A stretch of 35,360 nt of DNA from Muribaculaceae bacterium. GTDB lineage: Bacteria; Bacteroidota; Bacteroidia; Bacteroidales; Muribaculaceae. The notes beneath the pieces were generated by a model that made no database searches, was not told where the DNA came from, and was given only the letters and a program-made list of their open reading frames with translations. Within the stretch, counting starts at the first letter, position 1. Each line of letters begins with the position of its first letter. Position numbers and translations under genes: made by a program. This document shows positions 7,557 to 16,489 of the stretch, one piece after another. Location: the NCBI GenBank assembly GCA_014867205.1, contig WGUO01000031.1, positions 1 through 35,360 on the forward strand, in the 5' to 3' direction.

Positions 7557-9125
7557 TCACCTGAAGGTAAAATCAACATTGGGCGGGGTGTTCTTGTAGG
7601 GGGGCATGATCATGCCGGTCTTCGAGCCGATGAATGTGGGGTCGGAGATACAGTAGGTCGCTCCGTCGTAGTCGTAGCAGGTGCCTTCGACCGGCGTGTC
7701 GAGGCGCACCGTGGCTGCCTCGTGGCCCGGGAATGATATGAGCTGAGCCTCCTTGCCGAGCGCGTTCCACAGGAAGTAGGTGTAGAATATGGCGCGGTCC
7801 TCGCAGTCGTTCTTCGGATAGTAGAGCGTCTCCTCGAGGAAATATGGTTTCTCGAAACCATGGTTCTCCTCGTCGGTCGCATAGTTGAACACAGTGTGCA
7901 TGAATGTGAGCAACTGCGCCACCTTCTCGTCGCCGTCGAGGCCCTCGAGCTGAGAGCGCATCTGGCTCACGAGGCTCTTGCGGAGCTCGGGCTGTACATC
8001 GGAGTTGGCGAAGTCGCTGACCGGCATCTGCGGGTAGTGGTAGAGCACGGGCATCAGGTTCTCGTTGACCTCACCCTTGAGGTGGATCGGTCCGCACTCG
8101 AGGTCGAACGCATGCGGTTTCTCGGGCAGGTTGAGTTGACCGACCACGAGGTCCATGCTCCGGCCCTTGTCGACATCGTCGGGCAGACGGCAAGTCATGA
8201 TGCTCTGCGGGCCGGCCGAGGCGAGGCTGTAGCCCTCCGGCTCGAACACATAATATTTTTTATCGCCCATCATCATGTATGTGCGCGAGTATATGGTCTG
8301 TTTGAAGGGGATCAGAAGCAGCGGCGTGCCGCTGCCTGTGGTGGCGATACGCGCGTCATAGCCGAGGTTGGCCAGCAGGTAATGCACAGCTGACATGCGT
8401 GATGTGGAGTCGGCGTCGCCGAACCGCGAGTTGATATAGAAGTTGATCAGCTGATATGTGAGGTAGTCGTTCAGCCCGAGTTCGTCGGCGAGTCTCTTGA
8501 TGTGCGGCAGCAGCCGTTCGGCCACCTCAGCATCCTGAAGCGCGCGCCACTGCGCGGCGTAGTCGCTGTTGGCATAGAGGCGGTCGGTTATGCTGAAGTC
8601 GATATGAGGCACCTGGACGGGAATCGTGTAGAACTCGAACGAGTCGGCGTCAGCCGGGCGGCGCGGGCGTGTCTGTGGCTTCGGCTCGGTCTTCGGCTCC
8701 GGTCTTGGCGTCGGCTTTACAGTCGGCTTGGGTTCTGTCTTTGGCTCCGGAACCGGTTTAGGAGTCTGCTTGACTGTCGGCTGGGGGGTTGGCTTTACAG
8801 CCGGTTTCGGCTCCGGCTTTATGGCGGGCTTCTGCTCGGGTCTCGCGGCCTTGACACGAGGCACTGTGCGCGGCTTCGGCTTGTTGTCGCGCTTCACGCC
8901 GTTGAAACTCTCATACTCGTGCCATTCCCCGTTTAGGAAGTCGGCATAACGGTCGAGCAGTGTCTGCCGGAATTCCTGATAGTCGCGCATGATGCCGCTG
9001 CGGAACTCCTCGAACGATTGTTTTTTTGACTGTCCGTGGCTGCTGCGGGTCTGTGCTGACGCGGCCGGTGAGGCGGCTAAGAGCAGCATGAGCAGCGCGG
9101 AGAGTCCTTTATGGTTCATTGCCAT
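7557..9125 (-). CDS. Transglutaminase-like (papain-fold) secreted protein with Pro/Lys linker
   Basis: 522 residues. A signal peptide ends near ASAQ. A short helical region with FEEFRSGIMRDYQEFRQ (residues about 38-75) resembles repeats seen in other Bacteroidales secreted proteins. About residues 83-160 form a long linker of KP, PEPK and PKP units, the kind of stretch that spans peptidoglycan. The C-terminal half carries a plausible transglutaminase triad: Cys441 in NDCEDRAIF, His468 in PGHEAATV and Asp495 in YCISDPTF. Such domains act as proteases or cross-linkers; which applies here is unknown. It is the seventh gene of the CHASE2-caspase cassette. The ATG one codon after the MA (MNHKGL) is an alternative start. 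Confidence 0.85.
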   Translation of the reverse strand: MAMNHKGLSALLMLLLAASPAASAQTRSSHGQSKKQSFEEFRSGIMRDYQEFRQTLLDRYADFLNGEWHEYESFNGVKRDNKPKPRTVPRVKAARPEQKPAIKPEPKPAVKPTPQPTVKQTPKPVPEPKTEPKPTVKPTPRPEPKTEPKPQTRPRRPADADSFEFYTIPVQVPHIDFSITDRLYANSDYAAQWRALQDAEVAERLLPHIKRLADELGLNDYLTYQLINFYINSRFGDADSTSRMSAVHYLLANLGYDARIATTGSGTPLLLIPFKQTIYSRTYMMMGDKKYYVFEPEGYSLASAGPQSIMTCRLPDDVDKGRSMDLVVGQLNLPEKPHAFDLECGPIHLKGEVNENLMPVLYHYPQMPVSDFANSDVQPELRKSLVSQMRSQLEGLDGDEKVAQLLTFMHTVFNYATDEENHGFEKPYFLEETLYYPKNDCEDRAIFYTYFLWNALGKEAQLISFPGHEAATVRLDTPVEGTCYDYDGATYCISDPTFIGSKTGMIMPPYKNTPPNVDFTFR

Positions 9126-9147
9126 TCGTGTCGGTTGTGAGGATTAC

Positions 9148-9172
9148 GGGCACCCGCCGCCGGCGGGTGCCC
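9148..9172. repeat. Intercistronic GC hairpin
   Basis: GGGCACCCGCC (9148-9158) and GGCGGGTGCCC (9162-9172) form an 11-bp perfect stem with a 3-nt loop. It lies in the 63-bp gap between two minus-strand cassette genes. No U-tract follows on the minus strand, so it more likely affects mRNA stability or processing than termination. Confidence 0.8.
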
Positions 9173-9188
9173 TGTCGTGATTGTCTGT

Positions 9189-9818
9189 TTAGTCCTGGAA
9201 ACTCTCCTTGACGAAGCCTGAGATCTTCTCTGAGTGCTTCTGGGCGGCCTCGCTGTCCTTCATGGCGGCCTCGAGTGCGCGCTGGCGTGCCTTGCTTGCC
9301 GCACTCTCGGCTACGATGAAGTATGAGCGGATCTCATACGAGCCGTCGGGGTTGGTGCGGATGATTGTGTACGAGGGCTCGAGCTCGTTGCGGATCTCCT
9401 TCTCGACGAGGCGCTCATAGGCTGCGTAGAAGTTCTCGAACTCTCCGCTGGGGTCTGCGCCGTTGGCATTCATGTCGGCTACCACGCGGCCCTGCAGCGA
9501 GCTGCCTGCCTCCTGGGCGTAGGTGATGGCCGCGTTGTTGATGGCCATCTGCTTGCCCGTGTTCTTCGACTTGGTGCGTGTCGAGATGCCCTCTACCTCA
9601 TGGCCGTCGTCGCCGAGCTCGTTGAGCCGGTCATAGTGCTTGGCCAGGGAGTATTCGAGCGTGCGGCTGCCCAGAATCTCCCATTTGCCCTTCTTGTACT
9701 CCTTGAGCTTGGTCTTGAGTTCTTTCTTACGTGCCTTCTCAAGCTGACTGTTGGCTGCCACGGTGTATGCCGGTACGAGCATCACCAGAGCCATGAGGAT
9801 TGCAATGATCTTTTTCAT
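9189..9818 (-). CDS. Small secreted LPP20-like protein
   Basis: 209 residues. A signal peptide ends near VAAN (about residue 22). A basic stretch follows (KARKKELKTKLKEYKKGKW), then a domain with the pattern GKQMAINNAAITYAQEAGSSL...VEKEIRNELEPSY...YEIRSYFIV. This is the Ala-rich helix plus strand layout of LPP20/LPP-like lipoproteins, though this protein lacks a lipobox Cys. The C-terminal 40 residues are an Ala/Lys/Glu-rich helix. Function is unknown. It lies between the DUF4384-like and transglutaminase-like genes and shares their strand, so it is probably an accessory envelope protein of the caspase cassette. Confidence 0.75.
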   Translation of the reverse strand: MKKIIAILMALVMLVPAYTVAANSQLEKARKKELKTKLKEYKKGKWEILGSRTLEYSLAKHYDRLNELGDDGHEVEGISTRTKSKNTGKQMAINNAAITYAQEAGSSLQGRVVADMNANGADPSGEFENFYAAYERLVEKEIRNELEPSYTIIRTNPDGSYEIRSYFIVAESAASKARQRALEAAMKDSEAAQKHSEKISGFVKESFQD

Positions 9819-9878
9819 AATGTCTGATTTTTATTGGTATTGATGTTGTGAATATTTATGTTATAACCGCGGCCGGCC

Positions 9879-10766
9879 TCAGTTCTTGGGCGAGATCTCG
9901 ATGTTGATTGACTTGACGCCCATCTTTGGGTCGTTGCGCCGCATTCGCATGAGCCACTTGGAGAACTCGTCGGAGGGGAGCGACGGCAGCGCGCCGTCGG
10001 CGCTCATGGGCGGCCGCGAATAGGGATTGGGAGAGAACACGACGTAGAGCCGGTTGTATTCGGTCTCGTCGGGGGCGGTGAGTAAAAGTTCCTCCTCCGG
10101 GCCGAACATTCCCTTGCCGAGCGCGGCGTTAAAGAATGTGTATTCCTGATATCTCTTCACCTTGACCTCGCTCTTAGGGTCACGCGGGTAGGGGAGCAGG
10201 TTGTAGACCGTGCGGCTCTCATCCTCGAGCCAGACGGTCAGGTATCCGTCGGCCGAGCCGAGGAAGTAGAGGTACATGTCGTCTCCGTCGCGGAACCGTG
10301 TGTCGGCGTTCGATGCATGTATGCCGTTGCGCAGCGCGGAGGTCTCGAAGGCGATAGCCTCGTTGGTGATGGCGCGCGCCGTGCCGTGCACGGTGCATTT
10401 CACCACCATGTTCTGGTCCTTGTCGTATGAGAACTCGTATTCCGGCTCTCGTGTGTCTCCGAGCCACTCACCCTTGACCTCGGTCATCGAGACGGCGAGC
10501 AGGTCGTTGGTCTCGCGTCCGGTGCGGATGCGGTCGGTCTGCACTATGTCCTGCGTCACGATGGTTCCGAACTCGCGGGCCAGCGCATCGACTCGTGCCT
10601 GCTCGGCGGCAAGACGCATGCACTCCACCTTGGAGTGGTGGCCGTTGTCGTAATATGTCGCCTCGCCCGTCACTGTGACGGTCTTGGGCGCTCCCCATGC
10701 CGTGGCGGCGGTAATCATCGCCGCCACGCCAAGGGCAAATCTCATCAGGTTGTGTAGTCTCTTCAT
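9879..10766 (-). CDS. DUF4384-like secreted protein with LPP20-like N-domain
   Basis: 295 residues with a signal peptide ending at TAWGA (about residue 26). Residues about 28-125 begin with VTVTGEATYYD and contain RLAAEQARVDALAREFG, a layout shared by LPP20 and FlgT-type domains. Residues about 150-240 contain FRDGDDMYLYFLGSADGYLTVW and VYNLLPYP, typical of DUF4384, a domain often found beside or fused to caspase, CHAT or Ser/Thr kinase signalling proteins. That association fits its place 31 bp downstream of the caspase gene. Likely a periplasmic partner in the cassette; its molecular role is not known. Confidence 0.78.
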   Translation of the reverse strand: MKRLHNLMRFALGVAAMITAATAWGAPKTVTVTGEATYYDNGHHSKVECMRLAAEQARVDALAREFGTIVTQDIVQTDRIRTGRETNDLLAVSMTEVKGEWLGDTREPEYEFSYDKDQNMVVKCTVHGTARAITNEAIAFETSALRNGIHASNADTRFRDGDDMYLYFLGSADGYLTVWLEDESRTVYNLLPYPRDPKSEVKVKRYQEYTFFNAALGKGMFGPEEELLLTAPDETEYNRLYVVFSPNPYSRPPMSADGALPSLPSDEFSKWLMRMRRNDPKMGVKSINIEISPKN

Positions 10767-10780
10767 CTCTCTTGATTATC

Positions 10781-10806
10781 CGCCCGTTGATGCGGCGTCA
10801 CGGGCG
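10781..10806. repeat. Small hairpin overlapping the caspase gene stop
   Basis: CGCCCGT (10781-10787) and ACGGGCG (10800-10806) form a 7-bp stem that includes the stop codon of the caspase-fold gene. An inner GA/TC pairing is possible. It is the weakest of three hairpins between cassette genes. Confidence 0.5.
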
Positions 10807-13431
10807 CATCTTCTTCGATTTCCACTCGGTGGCCAGACGTCCCGACACCTTGACCGACGGGGTCTGGATCTTCTGGTTGACGGTGACTGAACTCTTCTTC
10901 ACGTTCTCCTGCACGTAGTCGCTGAGGTCCTTGAGTGTGACGTTGCCCTTGCTCTCCTGAAGCTTCTTTAGCAGGAAGTATGTGAAGAGGCCGTGGTTCT
11001 TCTCGCGGTAGGGCAGGGCGGTCTCCTGGTCGGAGGCGGCGGTGAGCACGAACATGCTTCCCTCGGGGTCCGCTGGACGCGGCTTGAGGGCCACGCCACG
11101 GGCCTCGGCCAGCATGCCCCCCTCGCGTGTGGCGCCGCTGAAGCAGGCGTCAAGGAACACCATCACGTTGTCCGCCCTCATCGACGAGAGGTCGGTGTAT
11201 AGTTTCTTGAGCGGGTAGGTCAATTCTGTGTCCACGCCGTCGCCGTCGACCGGCAGCAGGTAGGCGTCCTTGGTCGACTCGTCGGGGAATCCGTGGCCGG
11301 CGTAGTAGAATATCACGTCAACACCGTCGCCGAGCACTCCGACGAGCTGGCGCAGCTTGTTGACCGAACTGCGCATCTCGGCATATGTAGCGTCGGTCAT
11401 GGTGATGATCTGGCCTTCGGGCACGCCGAGAGTCTTGTGGCAGTATTCGGCAAACGACTCGCCGTCGTTGATCGCGCTCTGCACCGGGGTCACGTTCTTG
11501 TAGTTCTCGTTGGCCCATACGAGCGCGACGGTATTCGATGCCTTGCGCGTGGTGATGGGTATGTCGCGGTCCACGTCGCTCTTGACGCGCGTGGTGCGTC
11601 CGGAGGTCTGTCCGGTACGCGGCCTGGAGGCCTGGGCAGTCAGGCCGCCGGGACGGCCCGGAGCGGAGAACCATTCCGACAGGTCGGGAGCCTTTGACGC
11701 CCCCTCATAGTCGGCGGCCGCGCTTGCCACGTATGAGTAGGTCTTGCCGCCTGGAGTCACGAAGTCGACCGACGCGATGCCCACGTGGTTGTCGCGGATG
11801 CAATACTTCGGGTTGCGGAGCTGCACGTTGTTCCATGTGGCCTTGAATGCCTCGGCCTCCTTGTTCTTCAGCGGCACGGGGAGCACAATCGGCCCCATCG
11901 CCGAGTTGATGAGATAACTCTCGTTGTCGACGTCGTATGGCTCGAGCGTAAGGTCGGTGATTCGGATCTTGCCTGCATACTGGCGGAGGTACTCGGCCTC
12001 TGCCTGGCGCCACAGGCGCTCGTATTCGGCGTAGAGTTTCTCCTGGCTGACGCGCTTCTCGTAGTCCTCGCTCTTCTCGAACTCGCCGCGTTGCGCGAAG
12101 CGGGTCAGCTCGCGGTCGGCATAGGCGTGCGCGAACTCGCTGAAGTCAGGCACGTTCGCCCCACCGGTCTTGCCGTCGGCCGCCGGGCGGTCATTGTAGG
12201 TTATCGCCTCGGGCATTCCGGTCACGGTGACGGGCTGCAGGCCGATTGCAGTGAGGCGGGCGTTGAGCTCGCCGAGCTTCACTGTCTCGCCGAGACAGCC
12301 GTAGGTCATGGCCAGGGCCTTGAGATACTTCGGGTTGGAGGGGTCGTTGTCGACCACCGCGCCGAGTTTCGAGGCCGCGCTCTGGAAGTAGGCCTTCGAC
12401 TGGCGCATCTTGCGCTTGGCCTCCTTGTCGTCGGCGGCGGTCAGCGCCTGGTTGTAGGAGTCGGCGCCGAGGTTGTAGTAGCAGAGCGCAAGGTGGCGGT
12501 TGACCGACATGCTCTCCGGGTGCAGGTCGAATAGGCGCGAGTACATCTCGAGGGCACCGTTGTAGTTGCCCTCCTCCTCCATGAGCGCTGCCTGCACGTT
12601 GAGCAGCTGCTCGTCGTCGGGACGCATCAGCAGGGCGCGCTCCATGAGAGGGTGCATGGTGTCGTGGTCGCCGGCGTCGAGGCAGTCCTGCAGCGTTATC
12701 ATCAGCAGGTTGTAGTTGGTGGAATAGCGGTTGGCGGCTGTCTTGAGACGCTCGACTCCCCGCTTTTGCTGGCTGGCGTTGATGCATGCCTGGCCGTAGA
12801 ACATCGCAATCTGCTCGCGGTGGTCGTCGGCCTCGCCGTCAAGGTATTCCTCGAAGTAGTCGAGTGCGCGCTCGTAGTTGCCGCTGTTGTAGGCGTTAGA
12901 GGCCGCGCAGTAGACTATCGAGGGATAAAGGGAGGCGTTGGCGGTGCCGAACGGCATCTCGCGCATGTCAGGGCGGATGCGGGTGTCGACGCAGGCCGTG
13001 GCGAACCGGTTCATCTCGTCGCGGTTGCCGGCCGACGAGTAGAAGAGAGCGCCGCGTATCAGCAGCGGGTCCAGGTCGAGCAACATTCCCTTGAGACGGT
13101 TATGGTCGGCCTCGTCGACGCGCGGTGTGCCGATGGCCGTGATCACGTCTCCGTGCACGCTGATTACCGCCGGGAAGAGGTCGCTCTCGGTAGTACCGTC
13201 ATACTGGATGAATTTCAGATGCTTGTATGATTCCGAGGCCTTGTCGACACGTTGCCTTGCGAGTGCGAGTGCCACCGAGTCGGCATATGCCACGGAGTCT
13301 ATCTCGGCGACAACCGGAGAGTCCGGCAGGGCGCCTGTAGGCTCGGCCGCGGGCGTCTGGCTGCCGGCGACAAGCCGGAAGACAATCGCGCAGGCTGCGG
13401 CTGACGCGAGGGTTATGAATTTTAGTTTCAC
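10798..13431 (-). CDS. Exported TPR protein with C-terminal caspase-fold (C14) protease domain
   Basis: 877 residues. The N-terminus has a hydrophobic segment (ITLASAAACAIVFRLVAG), a signal peptide or membrane anchor. Residues about 60-430 form TPR-type helical repeats (YERALDYFEEYLDG, YNGALEMYSRLFDLHP). Residues 451-567 form a domain shared with the neighbouring 13500-15605 product. A Ser/Thr/Arg-rich linker leads to the caspase fold at about 635-877, with predicted catalytic His713 in FYYAGHG and Cys763 in FLDACFSG, and HGLFTYFLLKKL as a typical later motif. The export signal sets it apart from cytosolic phage-defence caspases. It is the fourth gene of the cassette. Protease identity is solid; the target is unknown. 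Confidence 0.93.
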   Translation of the reverse strand: MKLKFITLASAAACAIVFRLVAGSQTPAAEPTGALPDSPVVAEIDSVAYADSVALALARQRVDKASESYKHLKFIQYDGTTESDLFPAVISVHGDVITAIGTPRVDEADHNRLKGMLLDLDPLLIRGALFYSSAGNRDEMNRFATACVDTRIRPDMREMPFGTANASLYPSIVYCAASNAYNSGNYERALDYFEEYLDGEADDHREQIAMFYGQACINASQQKRGVERLKTAANRYSTNYNLLMITLQDCLDAGDHDTMHPLMERALLMRPDDEQLLNVQAALMEEEGNYNGALEMYSRLFDLHPESMSVNRHLALCYYNLGADSYNQALTAADDKEAKRKMRQSKAYFQSAASKLGAVVDNDPSNPKYLKALAMTYGCLGETVKLGELNARLTAIGLQPVTVTGMPEAITYNDRPAADGKTGGANVPDFSEFAHAYADRELTRFAQRGEFEKSEDYEKRVSQEKLYAEYERLWRQAEAEYLRQYAGKIRITDLTLEPYDVDNESYLINSAMGPIVLPVPLKNKEAEAFKATWNNVQLRNPKYCIRDNHVGIASVDFVTPGGKTYSYVASAAADYEGASKAPDLSEWFSAPGRPGGLTAQASRPRTGQTSGRTTRVKSDVDRDIPITTRKASNTVALVWANENYKNVTPVQSAINDGESFAEYCHKTLGVPEGQIITMTDATYAEMRSSVNKLRQLVGVLGDGVDVIFYYAGHGFPDESTKDAYLLPVDGDGVDTELTYPLKKLYTDLSSMRADNVMVFLDACFSGATREGGMLAEARGVALKPRPADPEGSMFVLTAASDQETALPYREKNHGLFTYFLLKKLQESKGNVTLKDLSDYVQENVKKSSVTVNQKIQTPSVKVSGRLATEWKSKKMRP

Positions 13432-13454
13432 TTTACTTAGGAAAGATTATTCAG

Positions 13455-13485
13455 TTCCGCAGGCCGGCCTGTCCGGCCTGCGGAA
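13455..13485. repeat. Strong intercistronic hairpin upstream of the caspase gene
   Basis: TTCCGCAGGCCGG (13455-13467) and its exact complement (13473-13485) form a 13-bp stem with a 5-nt loop. It sits in the 68-bp gap between the propeller/OmpA-like gene and the caspase gene. No U-tract follows in the direction of transcription, so partial termination, processing or mRNA stabilisation are more likely than full termination. Confidence 0.82.
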
Positions 13486-13499
13486 GCGTTGTGGATTGA

Positions 13500-15605
13500 T
13501 CAATATGCGTTGACAAATGTGAAGGCGGCCGTGATGCGGCGGAACTCGCTGCCCTTGTCGGCGCTCACGTTGACCTCGTAGCGGTAATCCTTGCTGAGGT
13601 CACTGTAACCCTTGACGTTCTTGTCGAGGAAATCCTTGACACCGAGGGCACGCACGAACGCGAGCTGCTGGTTCTCCCTGATCGGCTCGCTCGAGCTGAC
13701 GCTGATCGAGGAGAGCTTGCCGTCGACATATACCGGCTCGTTGTCGTAGTTGCCGTATGAGCCGTCGTAGGGGATGCCGTGTACGATCGGCGTTGCGTCG
13801 GCTGTGCCGGTGATGGCCACGCGGACCTTGCGGCCCGGGGTCAGATACTGCGCGAGATCACCCTCGAACGCCTTCTTGACGATGTCGAGCATCGAGCTTG
13901 CCGCGCCCGACTCGCCGACGTGGTACTTGCCGGGGCCGAAGTCCTCCTGTGCCGAGAAGCCGGGGGCGACGTCGTAGGTGAATGTCACCAGGTAGTTGAG
14001 TATCTTATTGCCGTCGGCGTCATATTCAGGCACGATGCGCGAGTCGACGGTGATATTGGTGTTGTCGGAGATGACGTTGCGGCTCTTGGCCTCCTCTATG
14101 ACCTTCTCGCGGAGTTCCTGCAGACGGAGCTCCTCCATCTGCTGCTGCTGGAGCGCCTCTATCGAGATGGCGTCATCGCTGCTCATATAGTTCATGGTGG
14201 CGCGGCCCAGGTTGTCGAACACATAGGTCTTGCCGTTGTTGCGGTTGGTAACCTTGGCATATACTATCTCGAACGAGTCGTCGGGATTTATGCCGAAGAG
14301 CACGTCGTCGAGGCGTACGTCAGAGGCGTTGCCGAATGCCGTCACCTCGTTCTCGGGCACCGGCAGGTAGATTGTGGGCATCGTGTCGAAATTGATGGCG
14401 AGCACACCGTTGGCGCGGTCGTAGGAGCCGAGGCTCACAGCGGCGCCTCCGAGCAGGTTGCCGGCGAGTTTGGTCGAGATCTCATACTCGAACATGCGGC
14501 GCTTGTCGGCGCGGGTCTGGTCGGTGACACGGGCGCGGTATTCCTCCATCGACTCGCCCGGCATCATCTTGAGCCAGTCGGCCATCAGGGCGTCGACCTC
14601 GTCGTTGACCAGACGGTTGTAGTAAGGCTTCAGGTACATCAGGCGGCGTGCCTCGACCGAGTTGCCGAGTGTATAGACCATCAGAGTGTTGTCGTTGGAG
14701 TCGGATATGAACCCTACGTCATGGATCCTGCCGTTGTCGAGCGCGAAGTCCTGGCGGTCGGCGTCGTTGAGCAGGTTGATGACCTGGATGAGGTTGTCGC
14801 TCTCGGCCACAGCCACATACTTGCCGTCGAAGTTATAGGCCATTGCCACGCCGTTGCCGAGGTCATCGACCATCTTGCGCATGTCGAAGGTGCGCGTTCC
14901 GTAGATTGTCATCACGCCGTCGTCGGTGAGCAGGGCCATGTCGGAGCTGTCGGGCGAGAAGGCGGCGTCGGTGATGCGGGCGCCGGCGTTGATCTCCTTG
15001 CGGAGGGTCTTGTTCTCGAGGTTGTAGATCAGGCAGCGGTCACCCTTGTATGCGGCCAGGAAGAAGCCGTTGGGGCTTACGGCCATTGCATCGGGGATAA
15101 AGGGGGCGTTGGCGAGGCGTGCCTCAGGCTCCATGGTGCGTCCGTTGCAGATATATATGGCGCGGTCGGTGGCGATGATCAGGCTGCGCGCGTCGGGAGT
15201 GTAGACGGCAACAGAGGGGGTGCCGTATTTCTTGACGTCGAACTTGGCGCCGCGTCGGTCATGCTCGGTGGTAGAGTAGAGCTCGGCGCGAGACTTGTTC
15301 TTCTTGCCATGCTCTACGACAATGTAGTTGAAGCCGGCGGGGTTGACCTCGAACGACACGATTGTGTCCTTGCCCGAGTTGTGGAGTTCGTCGCCGCGCA
15401 TCGTGTTGACCTCATACAGGTTTCCGGAATAGGTCGTGGCTGAGTAGGGACGCAGCCTGAGAGGCTCGGACTTGCGGGGCATCCGGTAGACATGTTCCTC
15501 ATCCTGGCCCTCCTTGGGCGCGCACCATGCGGGCACTGCTGTTGAGACCGCCGTGAAGGCGACTGCGAGTCCCGACAGATAGAGACTCGGACGTAATAAG
15601 TTCAA
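13500..15605 (-). CDS. Exported beta-propeller protein with OmpA-like C-terminus
   Basis: 701 residues with a signal peptide ending at AWCA (about residue 29). Residues about 60-330 look like a WD40/YVTN-type propeller (VYTPDARSLIIAT, VSPNGFFLAAYKG, FSPDSSDMALLTDDG). Residues 348-463 match the middle domain of the neighbouring caspase protein (see findings). A Gln/Glu-rich helix (ALQQQQMEELRLQELREK) follows. Residues about 560-701 contain VRVAITGTADATP and RENQQLAFVRALGVKDFL, reminiscent of the peptidoglycan-binding OmpA C-terminal domain but divergent. It could hold the complex at the cell wall and present a protein-binding surface. Third gene of the cassette. Confidence 0.82.
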   Translation of the reverse strand: MNLLRPSLYLSGLAVAFTAVSTAVPAWCAPKEGQDEEHVYRMPRKSEPLRLRPYSATTYSGNLYEVNTMRGDELHNSGKDTIVSFEVNPAGFNYIVVEHGKKNKSRAELYSTTEHDRRGAKFDVKKYGTPSVAVYTPDARSLIIATDRAIYICNGRTMEPEARLANAPFIPDAMAVSPNGFFLAAYKGDRCLIYNLENKTLRKEINAGARITDAAFSPDSSDMALLTDDGVMTIYGTRTFDMRKMVDDLGNGVAMAYNFDGKYVAVAESDNLIQVINLLNDADRQDFALDNGRIHDVGFISDSNDNTLMVYTLGNSVEARRLMYLKPYYNRLVNDEVDALMADWLKMMPGESMEEYRARVTDQTRADKRRMFEYEISTKLAGNLLGGAAVSLGSYDRANGVLAINFDTMPTIYLPVPENEVTAFGNASDVRLDDVLFGINPDDSFEIVYAKVTNRNNGKTYVFDNLGRATMNYMSSDDAISIEALQQQQMEELRLQELREKVIEEAKSRNVISDNTNITVDSRIVPEYDADGNKILNYLVTFTYDVAPGFSAQEDFGPGKYHVGESGAASSMLDIVKKAFEGDLAQYLTPGRKVRVAITGTADATPIVHGIPYDGSYGNYDNEPVYVDGKLSSISVSSSEPIRENQQLAFVRALGVKDFLDKNVKGYSDLSKDYRYEVNVSADKGSEFRRITAAFTFVNAY

Positions 15606-15646
15606 TTTTATGAGTTATGTGGTTGTAATTATATGGTTGTCAGGTT

Positions 15647-16489
15647 TCAGAGCGTCTGCATATAGACGGGTAGCGAGTTGTCGGCCTTGGCGTCGGAGGC
15701 CGGGTCGGCGAGCAGACGGTTCACCTCGTCGATGAGGCGGTCGAGCTCGAACGTGCAGGGTGTCATCACGATGAAATGGCGGTCGTCGCCGAGTGATGTC
15801 AACTGCTCGCGGACGAGAGACTGCGAGGGGAGCAGAACATAGCATGCGCCGGGCTGTCCGATGCGCGAGATCTCAATGCGTGGCGCGGGTGACTCCGCGT
15901 ATGAGAGTATGTTGAAATATACCGGCACCGTGCCTGAGTTGGCCACGCGGACCGAGTGTCCGGCATCGCCGGCCTTTCCGGTCTCGATCGCGATTCCCTC
16001 GGGCAGCGACTCTGTCGAGTCCTTGCGGAGGCGCGCCGTCACGAACCGTGCCAGCGACTCTATGTCCATCTCGACGTTGCCCGCCTCCGGGTCGTAGACA
16101 CAGAGCGACCGGTTCACGACACCCTGCTCCTTGTAGATGCGGCGTCCGGACGGTGAGGTGTTCTTTGCCAGGCTGATCTTGCTGCCGATATTGCCCATCT
16201 TGCTGCCTGCCGACTCACGGGCCTCGATGATGAGCTTAGTGACCGAGACCTGGCCGTAACGGACTGACTTGTATATGCGGTTGTCTGATGTATTCAGCAC
16301 CTCGGCCGCGCCCCCCTCGGGTATTATCAGCGAGTCGACGGGCTTGAGCGTCATGCCGGCGGTGGCGGTGGTCTTCTTCCCTCCGCTCAGCACGGCGACG
16401 CCTTCGGTGGCGCTGTGCAGACGCAGATGCTGGGCCGACATGAGCTGTACGGCTGCTATAAGAAGGAGAGTCAGGAGTTTAGTGCGCAT
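15647..16489 (-). CDS. FecR-like secreted protein
   Basis: 280 residues when started at MRTKLLTLLLIAAVQ (ATG at 16489-16487), which gives a clear signal peptide ending at MSAQ. The frame is open further upstream, but that part overlaps the CHASE2 gene and does not look like protein. The first gene's stop overlaps this start region by 19 bp, so the two are translationally linked. Residues about 22-100 resemble a FecR-type beta domain (HSATEGVAVLSGGKKTTATAGMTL would be the first strands; later IIPEGGAAEVL). The C-terminal half carries VRVANSGTVPVYFNIL, perhaps another beta domain. The FecR assignment is tentative. FecR-like genes beside CHASE2 genes are a pairing known to me from other bacteria. 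Confidence 0.65.
   Translation of the reverse strand: MRTKLLTLLLIAAVQLMSAQHLRLHSATEGVAVLSGGKKTTATAGMTLKPVDSLIIPEGGAAEVLNTSDNRIYKSVRYGQVSVTKLIIEARESAGSKMGNIGSKISLAKNTSPSGRRIYKEQGVVNRSLCVYDPEAGNVEMDIESLARFVTARLRKDSTESLPEGIAIETGKAGDAGHSVRVANSGTVPVYFNILSYAESPAPRIEISRIGQPGACYVLLPSQSLVREQLTSLGDDRHFIVMTPCTFELDRLIDEVNRLLADPASDAKADNSLPVYMQTL

Noticed and set aside
13779..15443. A 554-codon open frame on the plus strand
   Set aside because: It is antisense to the propeller/OmpA-like gene, has low-complexity Val/Gly/Glu/Ala composition typical of GC-rich shadow frames, and no domain.
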